64,000 bases of DNA from Anaerolineae bacterium. Its GTDB lineage: Bacteria > Chloroflexota > Anaerolineae > Aggregatilineales > Phototrophicaceae. The translations under genes and the position numbers were made by a program. Positions 30,917 through 39,403 of this stretch are shown piece after piece. Where the stretch lies: contig JAJEFB010000034.1 of NCBI GenBank assembly GCA_022820665.1, forward strand, positions 1-64,000. Reading direction: 5' to 3'. The notes under the pieces are model-generated. The model saw nothing but the letters and a program-made list of their open reading frames with translations. It had not been told where the DNA came from and did not search any database. Numbering within the stretch: the stretch's first letter is position 1; each line of letters begins with the position of its first letter.

Positions 30917-32656
30917 ATGTCCCGCCTGGGGCCCGTCTGCCTGATCTTGCTTGCATTGCTCTGCGCCTGCCGCGGCTTGGGCGGCGAGCCGGAGATCATC
31001 GCGACATACGCGCCGCAGTCAATGGCGGAAAATGCAACAGTCAGCGCCGATTGGCGGCCCGATATCGCCCGCGGAGGGCGTATCTTCGCCGAAAACTGTA
31101 CCGACTGCCACGGCATCAGCGGCGATGGCCAGGGCGAGTTGGTATTGTCGGGCAGCGTCAGCGAGCCGATTGACATGACAGACCGGGCTTTGACCAGAGC
31201 CAAGTCGCCGCTGGACTGGTTCACGATTATCAGCGAAGGCAATATCGAAAAACTGATGCCACCCTGGCAAAATGCCTTGAGCGAAGGGGAACGCTGGGAT
31301 GTAACCATGTATTCCTATGCGCTGGCATATGACGCTGAACTGCTGGCGACAGGAGCGCGTTTATGGGCGGAACGTTGCCGGGACTGTGAATTGCCCTCCG
31401 CGATTCCGCCCCTGTACAGCGACCAGGACTATAGCCGTGCGCTGAACCGGGAAAGCTTCGCCGGAGCGCTTGAATCGGAAGAAATTGCCGCTGTCGTCGC
31501 CTACGCGCGGATGCAGAGCTTGCGCGGCGCTGGCGAACCTGCCGAGGATGTCGAAGGCGCGCTTCCCCTCGGCCAGATCAGCGGTCGCGTTCAACACGGG
31601 AGCGCTGGCGGGATCGTACCGCCCGAAACCGTAGTGCAACTGCAATTCGGGAGCCCGGAGATCGGATTCAGCATAGCGGAAACATTGATCGACGCCGATG
31701 GCAATTTTGTCTTTGAGGATATCCCGCTGACACCCGATATTTCCTATGTCATCGGCGTGATTTACGACGGGCGCGTATACAGCCGTTTGCTGCCGGAAAG
31801 CGCGTACCAGCAGACAATCACAATCTATGACCTGACCAACGACCCGGCCGTCATCAGTGTGGCGGCGGTTGATCTATTCTTGAATCCGCTTCAGTTGGAG
31901 CCTCACGGGACGGGCTTGCACATCACGCAGATTATCCGCTTTCGCAATGATTCGGACCGCATCTACACCAGCGGCCGCGGCTTTGACGACGGGCGAGAAG
32001 CGACTCTGCTGCTTCAGTTTCCGATTGGCGCAAAGATTATGAGCGACGACGCGGGCGGCCGTTATGTGCTGATTGAGGACCTGGAACGCCTGCCCGATTC
32101 GCTGATCGATACGCTGCCGGTCGCGCCGGGGAGCGAGCACGAAATCCTTGTCGAGTACTTTTTGCCTTATGTCGACAGCCTGGATTTCGAACAAGCCTTC
32201 AACAACCGAGTCGAAGGCGATATCACCGTCATGCTGCCGAAGACGCTGAGCATAAAAAGCGCCGAACTTTTTCCGACGCCTGAAGGCGGCGAATCAGACA
32301 ATGTCAAGGTGTATGGCGGCACGCTCAACCAGGATCGTGATCCGCGGCTGCGCTTTGAGATCGTCGGGAATCCCTTCGCGACGAGGGGCGATGATTCGGG
32401 TGTGCTGACCGGCGAAAGCCTGCTGGCGGCGCTTTTGGCGCTCATCGCCGCCGCACTAGCCCTGCCCGCCGGACTTGCTCTGTGGCGGCGGCGAACGCAG
32501 GATCAATCGGGGTCGATTGACAGCCTGGCGGAACAAATCGCGCAACTGGACGACCAGCATGACCGGGGCCAGATCAATCACGACCTCTATCATCATCGCC
32601 GACGCCAGCTTAAGGCAAAACTGGCTGAACTGATGAGCCGGCAGCGGGACGCGTGA
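30917..32656 (+). CDS. Cytochrome c lipoprotein with degenerate second haem site and CcmI-like tail
   Basis: 579 residues from ATG 30917; an upstream in-frame start is less likely. A lipoprotein-like signal (ILLALLCAC, lipid on Cys18) precedes a cytochrome c domain with CTDCH (61-65) and Met in KLMPPW. A second repeat has lost its haem ligand: CRDCE (154-158). A carboxypeptidase-regulatory-like beta domain (about 215-300), a further beta-rich domain, one membrane helix (about 500-522) and a charged tail LDDQHDRGQINHDLYHHRRRQL similar to the CcmI motif follow. It lies inside the ccm operon, so it may serve haem delivery or quality control. Function not established. Confidence 0.75.
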   Translation: MSRLGPVCLILLALLCACRGLGGEPEIIATYAPQSMAENATVSADWRPDIARGGRIFAENCTDCHGISGDGQGELVLSGSVSEPIDMTDRALTRAKSPLDWFTIISEGNIEKLMPPWQNALSEGERWDVTMYSYALAYDAELLATGARLWAERCRDCELPSAIPPLYSDQDYSRALNRESFAGALESEEIAAVVAYARMQSLRGAGEPAEDVEGALPLGQISGRVQHGSAGGIVPPETVVQLQFGSPEIGFSIAETLIDADGNFVFEDIPLTPDISYVIGVIYDGRVYSRLLPESAYQQTITIYDLTNDPAVISVAAVDLFLNPLQLEPHGTGLHITQIIRFRNDSDRIYTSGRGFDDGREATLLLQFPIGAKIMSDDAGGRYVLIEDLERLPDSLIDTLPVAPGSEHEILVEYFLPYVDSLDFEQAFNNRVEGDITVMLPKTLSIKSAELFPTPEGGESDNVKVYGGTLNQDRDPRLRFEIVGNPFATRGDDSGVLTGESLLAALLALIAAALALPAGLALWRRRTQDQSGSIDSLAEQIAQLDDQHDRGQINHDLYHHRRRQLKAKLAELMSRQRDA

Positions 32657-33390
32657 TGGGCGAAAAAACGCCGATAATCGAGGTTGAGAATCTGAGCAAG
32701 ACTTTTGGTCTGCTCCCGGTCCTGCGCTCAGTCAGCTTCGGCGTGGCGCGCGGAGAGACGATCATGCTCTTGGGGCAGAACGGGGGCGGCAAGTCGACGC
32801 TGCTGCGCCTGCTGGCCGGCTTGAGCAAGCCGACGGCCGGCCTCATACGCATCGGCGGCTGGCAGATGCCGAAGGAAGTCATGGAAGTGCGCCGTCAGAT
32901 TGGGCTGGTCAGTCATCAGCCCCTGCTCTACGGCAACCTGAGCGCGCGGGAGAATCTCGACTTCTTCGGCAAACTTTACGGCCTGACAAAGGACGAACGC
33001 GTCGAGGGAATCGGCGCTGTATTGGACCAGGTCGGTCTGGCGAAACGCGCCGACAGTCTGGCCCGCGATTTCTCGCGCGGCATGCAGCAGCGCTTGAGTA
33101 TCGCCCGCGCCTTGCTGCATCAGCCCGAGATCTTGCTCCTGGACGAGCCATTTACCGGCCTTGACCAAGCGGCCGCGGAAACACTGGAGCATCTTGTCTT
33201 GTCGGCGCAGCGGGAAGAACGCACGCTGATCATGACGACGCATCAACTGGGACGCGCGCCCGCCCTGGCGCGCCGCGCGCTCATTTTGTCGCGGGGACAG
33301 ATCGCCTTTGACGGCGATATCGCGACCATGAGCGCTGCCAGCTTGGGCGAACTCTATGCCAGCCTTTGCGGCGGCGCGGCAGTGGCATGA
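32656..33390 (+). CDS. ccmA: CcmA, ABC ATPase of the CcmABC complex
   Basis: 244 residues with Walker A GQNGGGKST, signature FSRGMQQRLSIARALL, Walker B ILLLDEPFTGLD and H-loop MTTHQL. CcmA uses ATP to release haem-loaded CcmE from the CcmC complex. ATG 32656 overlaps the previous TGA by one base. The gene order A-B-C that follows identifies it among ABC ATPases. Confidence 0.93.
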   Translation: MGEKTPIIEVENLSKTFGLLPVLRSVSFGVARGETIMLLGQNGGGKSTLLRLLAGLSKPTAGLIRIGGWQMPKEVMEVRRQIGLVSHQPLLYGNLSARENLDFFGKLYGLTKDERVEGIGAVLDQVGLAKRADSLARDFSRGMQQRLSIARALLHQPEILLLDEPFTGLDQAAAETLEHLVLSAQREERTLIMTTHQLGRAPALARRALILSRGQIAFDGDIATMSAASLGELYASLCGGAAVA

Positions 33391-34064
33391 AGACGCCTTT
33401 CCGGACCGCGGTGCTGGCCATTGTCGGCAAGGACTTGCGCGCGGAAATCCGTTCGCGGGAATTACTGAGCGTGATGGCTATATTCGCGGTCCTGTGCATT
33501 TTGGTATTCAGCTTTGCGCTGGAACTGGACCGGGGGGCGCGGGAAGAAGCGATCAGCGGCGTGCTTTGGGTTACGCTCGTCTTCGCCAGCTTGCTGGGTT
33601 TCAATCGTAGTCTGGCGCTAGAGGGCGACCAGGGCAATCTGGATGCCATGCTCCTGGCGCCAGTTTCGCGCTCGGCGATTTTCTTTGGCAAGCTGCTCAG
33701 CAACTATTTGTTCACCTTGATCGTCGCGCTGGTGATACTGCCGCTGATGACCGTGATCTACAACAGTAATCTGCTTAAGGGCTGGTTGATCCTCACGACT
33801 GTGGTGGGGGTCTTTGGTTTTTCAAGTATCGGCACCTTGCTGGCTATGTTGACGCTGCATACGCGCTCGCGCGAGGCGATGTTGCCGATAGCGATGCTGC
33901 CGGTGGCGCTGCCGCTGCTGCTGACGGCTGTGCGCGCGAGCACGAATATACTCAATGACGCGCCGGCGCGTGAATGGCTGCTTTGGTTGCAGTTGCTCGC
34001 CGCTGTCACCCTCATCTATCTGGCGCTGTGCTGGCTTTTGTGCGGATTCGTTCTGGAAGAATGA
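33387..34064 (+). CDS. ccmB: CcmB, membrane subunit of the CcmABC complex
   Basis: 225 residues from ATG 33387, which overlaps the ccmA stop in the pattern ATGA. Six membrane helices; the conserved N-terminal region (KDLRAEIRSRELL) and the sequence FNRSLALEGDQGNLDAMLLAP are the CcmB hallmark. It partners CcmA in the ABC module that frees holo-CcmE. 88 bp separate it from ccmC. Confidence 0.93.
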   Translation: MKTPFRTAVLAIVGKDLRAEIRSRELLSVMAIFAVLCILVFSFALELDRGAREEAISGVLWVTLVFASLLGFNRSLALEGDQGNLDAMLLAPVSRSAIFFGKLLSNYLFTLIVALVILPLMTVIYNSNLLKGWLILTTVVGVFGFSSIGTLLAMLTLHTRSREAMLPIAMLPVALPLLLTAVRASTNILNDAPAREWLLWLQLLAAVTLIYLALCWLLCGFVLEE

Positions 34065-34152
34065 ACTGCCTGCGTCGGCGAGCCAGAGCCTATTGTCGCC
34101 CATCGCCGCATGCTAGAATGAGACCGATCCAGACTCAAGGGAGATCCCAGGA

Positions 34153-34905
34153 ATGACAGCGAAAACTAAGGTTCTGTCTTTGCGCCAGTCTGCCGAAGCG
34201 ACCCCCATGCCTGCTTTGCTGAAGTTGCTGACGATTGTCACCCTTGTCGGATTCTGCATTACCCTGGTTCTCGGTCTCTTGGTCGCCGGCACGGATATCC
34301 AACAGGGAGAGATTCAGCGCATCTTTTACATTCACATGCCGTCGTTCTTTGGCGCCTTCACCGCTTTTGGCTTGACGGTAGTCGGGGGCATCCTGTACCT
34401 GTGGCGCAAGAGCGAGGGATGGGACCGGATCGCGCTGGCTGGTGTGGAAGTGGGCTTGGCTTTCGCGCTGATCAATCTGGTCACAGGCGCTATCTGGGCG
34501 CGGCCGATCTGGAATACCTGGTGGACCTGGGACCCGCGCCTGACCTCAGCCGCCATCATGGCGCTGACCTACGCGGCCTATCTGATGCTGCGCGCCGGCA
34601 TTGAAGACGAAGCCCGCAAGCGGAGTTTCATGTCGGTATACGGGATCTTCGCCTTCACAAGCGTCTTGGTCACATTGTTCATCATCCGTGTCGTGCCGGA
34701 AACGATCCATCCGGTTATCGTCGGCGCCAGCCCCCAGAACGCGCAGGGCGGCTTCGAAGCAACCAGTGGCGTCGTGATGGCGCTGATCCCCAGCCTCTTG
34801 CTTTGGCTGACATTGATGCCCATTACCTTGATCTGGCACCGCGTTCGCATCGAGCGTCGGCTGGAAGCGGTCAATCGGCTCAAGATGCAGATTCTGAGCG
34901 AGTAA
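34153..34905 (+). CDS. ccmC: CcmC, haem-to-CcmE transfer protein
   Basis: 250 residues with six membrane helices and the WWD haem-handling motif WARPIWNTWWTWDPRLTSA (about 116-134), flanked by the ligand histidines in IFYIHMPSFF and ETIHPVI. CcmC loads haem onto CcmE. A GGGAGATCCCAGGA element precedes the ATG. It ends the recognisable ccm series; no ccmD-like short gene is evident after it. Confidence 0.93.
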   Translation: MTAKTKVLSLRQSAEATPMPALLKLLTIVTLVGFCITLVLGLLVAGTDIQQGEIQRIFYIHMPSFFGAFTAFGLTVVGGILYLWRKSEGWDRIALAGVEVGLAFALINLVTGAIWARPIWNTWWTWDPRLTSAAIMALTYAAYLMLRAGIEDEARKRSFMSVYGIFAFTSVLVTLFIIRVVPETIHPVIVGASPQNAQGGFEATSGVVMALIPSLLLWLTLMPITLIWHRVRIERRLEAVNRLKMQILSE

Positions 34906-35050
34906 AACATGATGCGATCATTTTTGCCCCTTGTCTCTCTAAAGCTTGCCCGGCACTCAACTTGTGGCGAAGAAAATGGCCGCAACTGCCCGTCCGACAG
35001 CAAGAAAATAACACCATTTGACGGCTCAAGACACAGCATACACACAAGCT

Positions 35051-35079
35051 TTGTAGGGGCGACCTATCAGGTCGCCCGC
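35051..35079 (+). repeat. GTAGGGGCGACC-type repeat, copy 2
   Basis: Identical over 29 nt to 29209-29237, forming the hairpin GGGGCGACCT-ATC-AGGTCGCCC. It lies just before the probable start of the following signal-peptide gene, in the same relation as copy 1 to ccmH. Confidence 0.65.
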
Positions 35080-35133
35080 GTTCTTGGCAGGAGCCGTTGG
35101 ATAACTGCATTGAAAAGGACAAATGGAACTGTA

Positions 35134-35994
35134 TTGCGCCAGTACCGGACAAGCCTTCTAATACCAATACTCATATTTGCCAGCGTCATCCTTGCCCAGG
35201 GCGATCAAGACACCGTGCCCTATATCCAGTCATCGGCTTTTAACGCGCCGCTCCTGGAAGGCTGGAACAACCAGAGCGGCGACGACTTCGCCCAGTTTCA
35301 CTCTGCGGAAGACCATGCCACCATTCGCACCGCGCTGGTTGAAATTGACGAGCCGGTCGCGGCAGCGGCCTCCGACCTGCGGCGAGCTTTCGGCTTTGAT
35401 CTCGAAGAGCCGATCTATCAGGACAAGGTAAACCTGGCGGATGGCACCTGGAACGTACTGCTTTACGAGCCCGATGCGGTTGCGAGCGCATCGGTCATGG
35501 CGCGGCGCGCGGGATCGCAAACTGTGGTCATCAGCTTTGTCGAAAGCGATCCAGAGGCGCGGATTCTGATGTTGGCGATCGCGCAAACCGGCGACACGAG
35601 GGAAGATGCGGCGACCGAGATTGACCTGGCATTGAGCTTGCTGGCGTCGAATAATGCCGCCGACCTGGTCGAAACTACTGCCCTTTCGCTGCCGAGCGGG
35701 GAGTGGACGCGGGTCGTCGGCGATGGCTTCTTGGCAATGGGCATGGTATTTGGCAATGATAGTTATATCGCTGTTGGCGAGGGCGAGGCGGAGAGTCTGC
35801 CGAAGCTCGCCGACGCCTACAACAGGAGTGTTCTGGGCTTCTTTGTCACGCCGGACAATTCCGGTTATCTAGCCCTGGCGCTAACAGCGAGCTTCGCCAT
35901 TTTGGCTCTTTTGATCCTCAGTTACTTCTGGCGCTCGCGCAATATCCAAAAAGATTTGCAACTGATCGAATCCTTGAATCAAACGGATAGCTAA
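35134..35994 (+). CDS. Secreted protein with C-terminal membrane anchor, unknown function
   Basis: 286 residues from TTG 35134. The frame is open from 34909, but the first 75 codons run through a repeat element and lack protein-like character. The signal peptide (LLIPILIFASVILAQG) precedes an alpha/beta domain (about 30-245) and one membrane helix (about 250-270), then a short tail. I do not recognise the domain. It follows ccmC by 230 bp in the same direction and might be an extra assembly factor; the start is uncertain because no strong ribosome site is seen. Confidence 0.6.
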   Translation: MRQYRTSLLIPILIFASVILAQGDQDTVPYIQSSAFNAPLLEGWNNQSGDDFAQFHSAEDHATIRTALVEIDEPVAAAASDLRRAFGFDLEEPIYQDKVNLADGTWNVLLYEPDAVASASVMARRAGSQTVVISFVESDPEARILMLAIAQTGDTREDAATEIDLALSLLASNNAADLVETTALSLPSGEWTRVVGDGFLAMGMVFGNDSYIAVGEGEAESLPKLADAYNRSVLGFFVTPDNSGYLALALTASFAILALLILSYFWRSRNIQKDLQLIESLNQTDS

Positions 35995-36100
35995 TGCCAG
36001 TTCAGCATGTCACAAGATTATTGAATATGACCTTCGCAACTACCGTCGGGGACTTGCGTAGTGTATAGTAATGATGGATTCCCTGTTGAGGAGCGACGTG

Positions 36101-36469
36101 ATGAGCGAAGACATGAATCCCATGCCGGAAGACCCGGTGGAAGGCGAGGGCGCCAAGACGCCGCTCGAACAATTCATATTTCATCAACGGCGCGGCTTGG
36201 AAGAATTTGGCAAAGCGATGGAATCCTTGTTGCCGCCCGGTTTCCGAGAACACACGCAGGCTGCTGGCAACGAATTCGCCAATGGTTTCCGCGTGCTGAT
36301 CGACGCGGCAATCGACGAGATCAAGAAAGCCAGCGAAATGGAAGACCCCGATGGGCGCCAGGAAGCAGACCAAGAGCGGGCTGCGGCCGCCAACTTATCC
36401 GACGACGATGACGACGAAGACACCACCGGCAGCGAAGGCGGCAAGATCAGAGTCGAGCTCGACGACTGA
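36101..36469 (+). CDS. Small acidic helical protein, unknown function
   Basis: 122 residues from ATG 36101 with AGGAG 7 nt upstream. A helical middle (about 20-75: QFIFHQRRGLEEFGKAMESL) ends in an acidic low-complexity tail with DDDDDED. No family recognised. It is last in the plus-strand run and faces the ArsA-type gene. Its ribosome site and codon pattern support it over an antisense frame at 36002-36373. Confidence 0.65.
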   Translation: MSEDMNPMPEDPVEGEGAKTPLEQFIFHQRRGLEEFGKAMESLLPPGFREHTQAAGNEFANGFRVLIDAAIDEIKKASEMEDPDGRQEADQERAAAANLSDDDDDEDTTGSEGGKIRVELDD

Positions 36470-36609
36470 CCTGCCACGCCAGCTTTTCAACCCCACTCCC
36501 CAACCCCTCCCCATAGCAATGTCTGACGAGCGGACAAGTTTGCAACAATAAGGTCTTTGGGCAAGGGATCAGCCACTGGCTGCTCCCTTCAAGGTTCATC
36601 GCGAAAACT

Positions 36610-36674
36610 GTAGGGGCGCGACCGGCGGACAGTGTCGAAGGGCTGTGTCGGGTGGCTTTGTCTACGCGCCCCTA
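36610..36674. repeat. GTAGGGGCG-type hairpin repeat
   Basis: GTAGGGGCGCG (36610-36620) and CGCGCCCCTA (36665-36674) are inverted around a 44-bp centre. A member of the same loose family as 26277-26351 and 29209-29237. The 340-bp spacer 36470-36807 between two convergent genes holds this element, the palindrome at 36711, and a diverged C-rich copy near 36490, but no gene. Confidence 0.55.
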
Positions 36675-36710
36675 AGCATCAGAGAAGGAGAGTTCTCACG
36701 GTGAGAGCAA

Positions 36711-36736
36711 GTCTCCCCCATTGCAATGGGGGAGAC
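36711..36736. repeat. Perfect 26-bp palindrome, CATTGCAATG family
   Basis: GTCTCCCCCATTG followed by its exact reverse complement. It can form a 13-bp loop-less cruciform. The core CATTGCAATG with C/G-rich arms is shared with 29340 and 38134. It lies between two convergent genes and may act in transcription termination, though no T-run follows. Confidence 0.65.
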
Positions 36737-36807
36737 TTAGAGGGGGTTGAAATGAGCGTAAACGCAGCCATCGAAACTGTCATGCCCTCAGCCGCGAGCC
36801 GCGCGCT

Positions 36808-38004
36808 TCAAGATGCTTGCTCCTCAAAGCGAATATTGAGAGTGCGGTCTTCGAACTTGGCGCTGGTGATTTCCAGATCCTGCAATTCGTCGGGCAGTAC
36901 GATATTGCGCCGGTAGGGACCGACGCTCAGCGTGAGTTCGTCCCGCGCGCGATAGAGTTCAAGCTGTTCCTTGCTGGCAAAGCCCACCGGCACGCGCAGC
37001 ATCCAGGTGGAGTCGCTGTCGAGCTGTACCAACTTATGCACCACGCCGTCGAACATGCGCTCGGCCGGATTGCTATCGCCATACAACTCATCCGCCAGCC
37101 GCCGCAGCATATCCAGGCCCCCCATCTCTTCGCCAAACAGGGGCGCTTTTAATACGGGTAGGCTGCCAAAGGCTTCGCCGACGAACTCGATATTTCTGGC
37201 TTGCCGCTGCTTCCAGACATCGAAAAAGGGATCTTTGATCTCCTCCGGGAAAACGCGGTTGACCAGAATTGCGTCAGTCGCGTAGTCGTAGAGATTGAGA
37301 TAGGTGTAGGTACGCTGCGTCTCTCGGATGACCATGCGCTCAGGGTTGACGACAAGCCGAATGCTGGAATGCTCGGGGTCGGTCAACAATTCGCGCACGC
37401 CGTCCAGCGTATCAAAGAGCAGTTGGACCTGGTCCCAGGCGTTTTCGGCGATATCGATGCCGGTCTCATTTTTCTTGGCGCGGGTCAGCAGCTTTTGTAC
37501 CGGTCGAATGACGCTGTCGAGTCCACGGGCGATACGCATCAGCCGTTCGACCCACCAGCGCGTCACATCGGGCAAGCTGAGCAGGCGGATCGTTTCCGCA
37601 GTAGGCGCGGCATCGACAATCAAGACATCGTATTCGCCCGCCTGAAAATATTCGCTGATCCAGAGCAATTGCGCCCCTTCTTCCAAACCGGGGATGATTG
37701 TCACCTCTGAGGCATTGACTTTGGCGATGCCCTCGCGATTGAAAAAGGCGCCCAGGTATTCCTGGATCTTGCCCCAGTACTTCTGCATCGAATAGCGCGT
37801 ATCGAGTTCCTGCGCCCAGAGATTCGGCGCGATCTCGGTAGCTTCCGGACCGACCTGCCGGTCAAGCGCGTCGCCGAGGCTGTGCGCTGTATCGGTGCTG
37901 ACTACTATCGTTTTCAAGCCCATTTCCGCGCAGCGCAAGGCAGTTGCCGCCGAGATACTGGTTTTGCCTACCCCGCCCTTGCCGGTATGCACAATCACGC
38001 GCAT
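36808..38004 (-). CDS. ArsA/GET3-family anion-transporting-type ATPase
   Basis: 398 residues from ATG 38004, with GAGG eight nt upstream. The deviant Walker A is GKGGVGKTS (about 8-16), switch-like DTAHSLGDALD (about 41-51) and the second motif VDAAPTAETIRLLSLP (about 130-145). Domains outside the NTPase include a winged C-terminus resembling Hsp20-like folds seen in bacterial ArsA homologues (LRVPVGFASKEQLELYRARDEL). No arsB/arsR neighbours, so arsenite export is unlikely; a membrane-protein-targeting or envelope role is possible. Confidence 0.85.
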   Translation of the reverse strand: MRVIVHTGKGGVGKTSISAATALRCAEMGLKTIVVSTDTAHSLGDALDRQVGPEATEIAPNLWAQELDTRYSMQKYWGKIQEYLGAFFNREGIAKVNASEVTIIPGLEEGAQLLWISEYFQAGEYDVLIVDAAPTAETIRLLSLPDVTRWWVERLMRIARGLDSVIRPVQKLLTRAKKNETGIDIAENAWDQVQLLFDTLDGVRELLTDPEHSSIRLVVNPERMVIRETQRTYTYLNLYDYATDAILVNRVFPEEIKDPFFDVWKQRQARNIEFVGEAFGSLPVLKAPLFGEEMGGLDMLRRLADELYGDSNPAERMFDGVVHKLVQLDSDSTWMLRVPVGFASKEQLELYRARDELTLSVGPYRRNIVLPDELQDLEITSAKFEDRTLNIRFEEQAS

Positions 38005-38133
38005 CAATATCACCTCACGTCCTTTGTCGACCGTCGACTCTCAGAAGGCCTCAGTAGTACCAATAAAATAATGCGCAAAAACGTCATTTGTAGCGAAAGT
38101 TCTGCATGTAACCCAAATCCCGCCAAAAGTGCT

Positions 38134-38161
38134 CCCCCTCTCCATTGCAATGAAGAGGGGG
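38134..38161. repeat. CATTGCAATG palindromic repeat, copy 3
   Basis: CCCCCTCTC-CATTGCAATG-AAGAGGGGG forms a long imperfect hairpin, followed by CCGGGGGGAGAG, which matches the extended element inside the restriction-modification gene. It lies in the 425-bp spacer between the divergent ArsA and glyoxalase-fold genes, together with the TTACTTACTTTCACTTACTT repeat (38213-38232). Confidence 0.55.
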
Positions 38162-38354
38162 CCGGGGGGAGAGGTTGGATAAACGCATTTCCGCATTCTC
38201 ATTACTTACTTTCACTTACTTCATGTCTTGGGACAGCCCATATTAGTATACGCGCGGAGCTCCAAAATGGTGCGTTAGATTTGCGTAGAAGACAGATTAC
38301 TCGCCGAATTCGCAGGCCAGGAATCAACGAACATATCATCGGCAGAATATGGGC

Positions 38355-38384
38355 TTGACAAAACCAGAACAAACAATCTACAAT
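38355..38384 (+). promoter_or_regulatory. Sigma-70-like promoter of the glyoxalase-fold gene
   Basis: Perfect TTGACA (38355-38360) and TACAAT (38379-38384) with an 18-bp spacer, 45 bp upstream of the ATG at 38430. Confidence 0.65.
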
Positions 38385-38429
38385 CTTGAGTATCGAACAA
38401 AGTTTCTACATTATGAAGGAGAACGACTT

Positions 38430-38801
38430 ATGCGTTCCATCGTACACATCGAGATTCCATCGGCAGATAATGATGCGCAGAAGGCATTTTACGGTTCCCT
38501 GCTGGGCTGGCAAGCGACTGAAGTACCCATGGGCGACGACTTCACATACGTGATGTTCGACCTCGGCAACAACATGGGTACCGCGCTTTCGCCCCTCAGC
38601 GATGACATCAAACCCGGGGATGTCATTTTGTACTTCCACAGCGATGACCTGGATGCTGATATCGCGCGCGTCGCTGAGTTGGGCGGCGAGGTTGTTCTGC
38701 CGCGGCAGGATATACCAGGCTTCGGCGCCCTGGGTATTTTCAAGGATCCGACCGGCAATCGCGTGGCGTTTTGGCAAAGCGCGAATCCTGGGCAGGAATA
38801 G
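38430..38801 (+). CDS. VOC/glyoxalase-fold protein
   Basis: 123 residues from ATG 38430, with AAGGAG ideally placed. The fold is two beta-alpha-beta-beta-beta units: HIEIPSADNDAQKAFYGSLLGWQ at the start and GALGIFKDPTGNRVAFWQ at the end, the usual VOC pattern with metal-type residues His (N-terminal) and Glu/Gln positions not fully conserved. Function may be lyase, dioxygenase or resistance; it cannot be decided. It has its own promoter and probably ends at a GGCTGGGG/CCCCAGCC hairpin (38848-38872). Confidence 0.85.
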   Translation: MRSIVHIEIPSADNDAQKAFYGSLLGWQATEVPMGDDFTYVMFDLGNNMGTALSPLSDDIKPGDVILYFHSDDLDADIARVAELGGEVVLPRQDIPGFGALGIFKDPTGNRVAFWQSANPGQE

Positions 38802-38885
38802 CGGGGATGGCTTTTGGCCTGCCATTAGAACTTGAAAGTAGACAGGCGGCTGGGGGCCTTTGGACCCCAGCCCCGGTCCCTCCCC

Positions 38886-39217
38886 CAGGGCAATCGCTTC
38901 AAATTGAAATTATGCGCGCCTTCGGTAACTTCTCCGCCATTTCCCTATTCTCTAGAGCCGCTTGCCAAGTCTCAGACCATGATAAACATTGAATCTCGGT
39001 GTCCAGCGGATGCCGTCCGCCCATTCCCCCCTTCAGCACCGGACTCTAAAAAGTCCTCCTCCGAAAAAGCAGACTGTATCTATACGGTGTCTATACACTT
39101 TCGGAATTTAGGTCTAGCACTAGGGTATTTCAAGGAGATATTTCAAGGGCAAAAGCCGCCTTTTTGGATGATTTATGGGGGCGATCAACACAAAATGATT
39201 CTGAAGCGATTGCCCTG
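38886..39217. repeat. MITE-like segment bounded by 16-bp inverted repeats
   Basis: CAGGGCAATCGCTTCA (38886-38901) and its perfect reverse complement (39202-39217) enclose about 300 bp with no convincing gene. C-rich runs lie just outside both arms (left CCCTCCCCC, right CCCTCCCCCC), so the arms may be longer with mismatches. The stretch between 38802 and 39403 is otherwise gene-free. Confidence 0.5.
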
Positions 39218-39295
39218 TCCCTCCCCCCTAACTGTGCTGAGGACCACCCTTGCCCGCCGTCTCTGGCTTGTCGAGTTGCTAAGCAACTTTGACCG

Positions 39296-39338
39296 TTTTG
39301 TCCGAAAAAGATTTTCTTTTGTCCGAAAACGGACAAAG
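39296..39338. promoter_or_regulatory. TTTGTCCG direct and inverted repeats upstream of the AlkD-like gene
   Basis: TTTTGTCCGAAAA occurs at 39296-39308 and 39318-39329; the second copy is half of the palindrome CTTTTGTCCG-AAAA-CGGACAAAG (39317-39338). The array ends 66 bp before the start of the HEAT-repeat gene at 39404. It looks like a regulator-binding site. Confidence 0.5.
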
Positions 39339-39403
39339 ACGATAAGAATCAAACATCAATCCAACCCAAAACGGATAATCCCTCAACCAATATGAGGATA
39401 TGT

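Noticed and set aside
34909..35133. Upstream extension of the unknown secreted protein
   Set aside because: Runs through the same repeat as at 29209 and precedes the evident signal peptide.
36002..36373. Minus-strand frame opposite the small acidic protein
   Set aside because: The plus-strand frame has a perfect AGGAG at the right distance; this one has none.
36808..38004. Arsenite efflux operon
   Set aside because: Only the ArsA-type ATPase is present; no arsB, arsR, arsC or arsD neighbour.
38832..39395. 187-codon plus-strand frame
   Set aside because: Lies over hairpins and inverted repeats, has no ribosome site, and the sequence is not protein-like.
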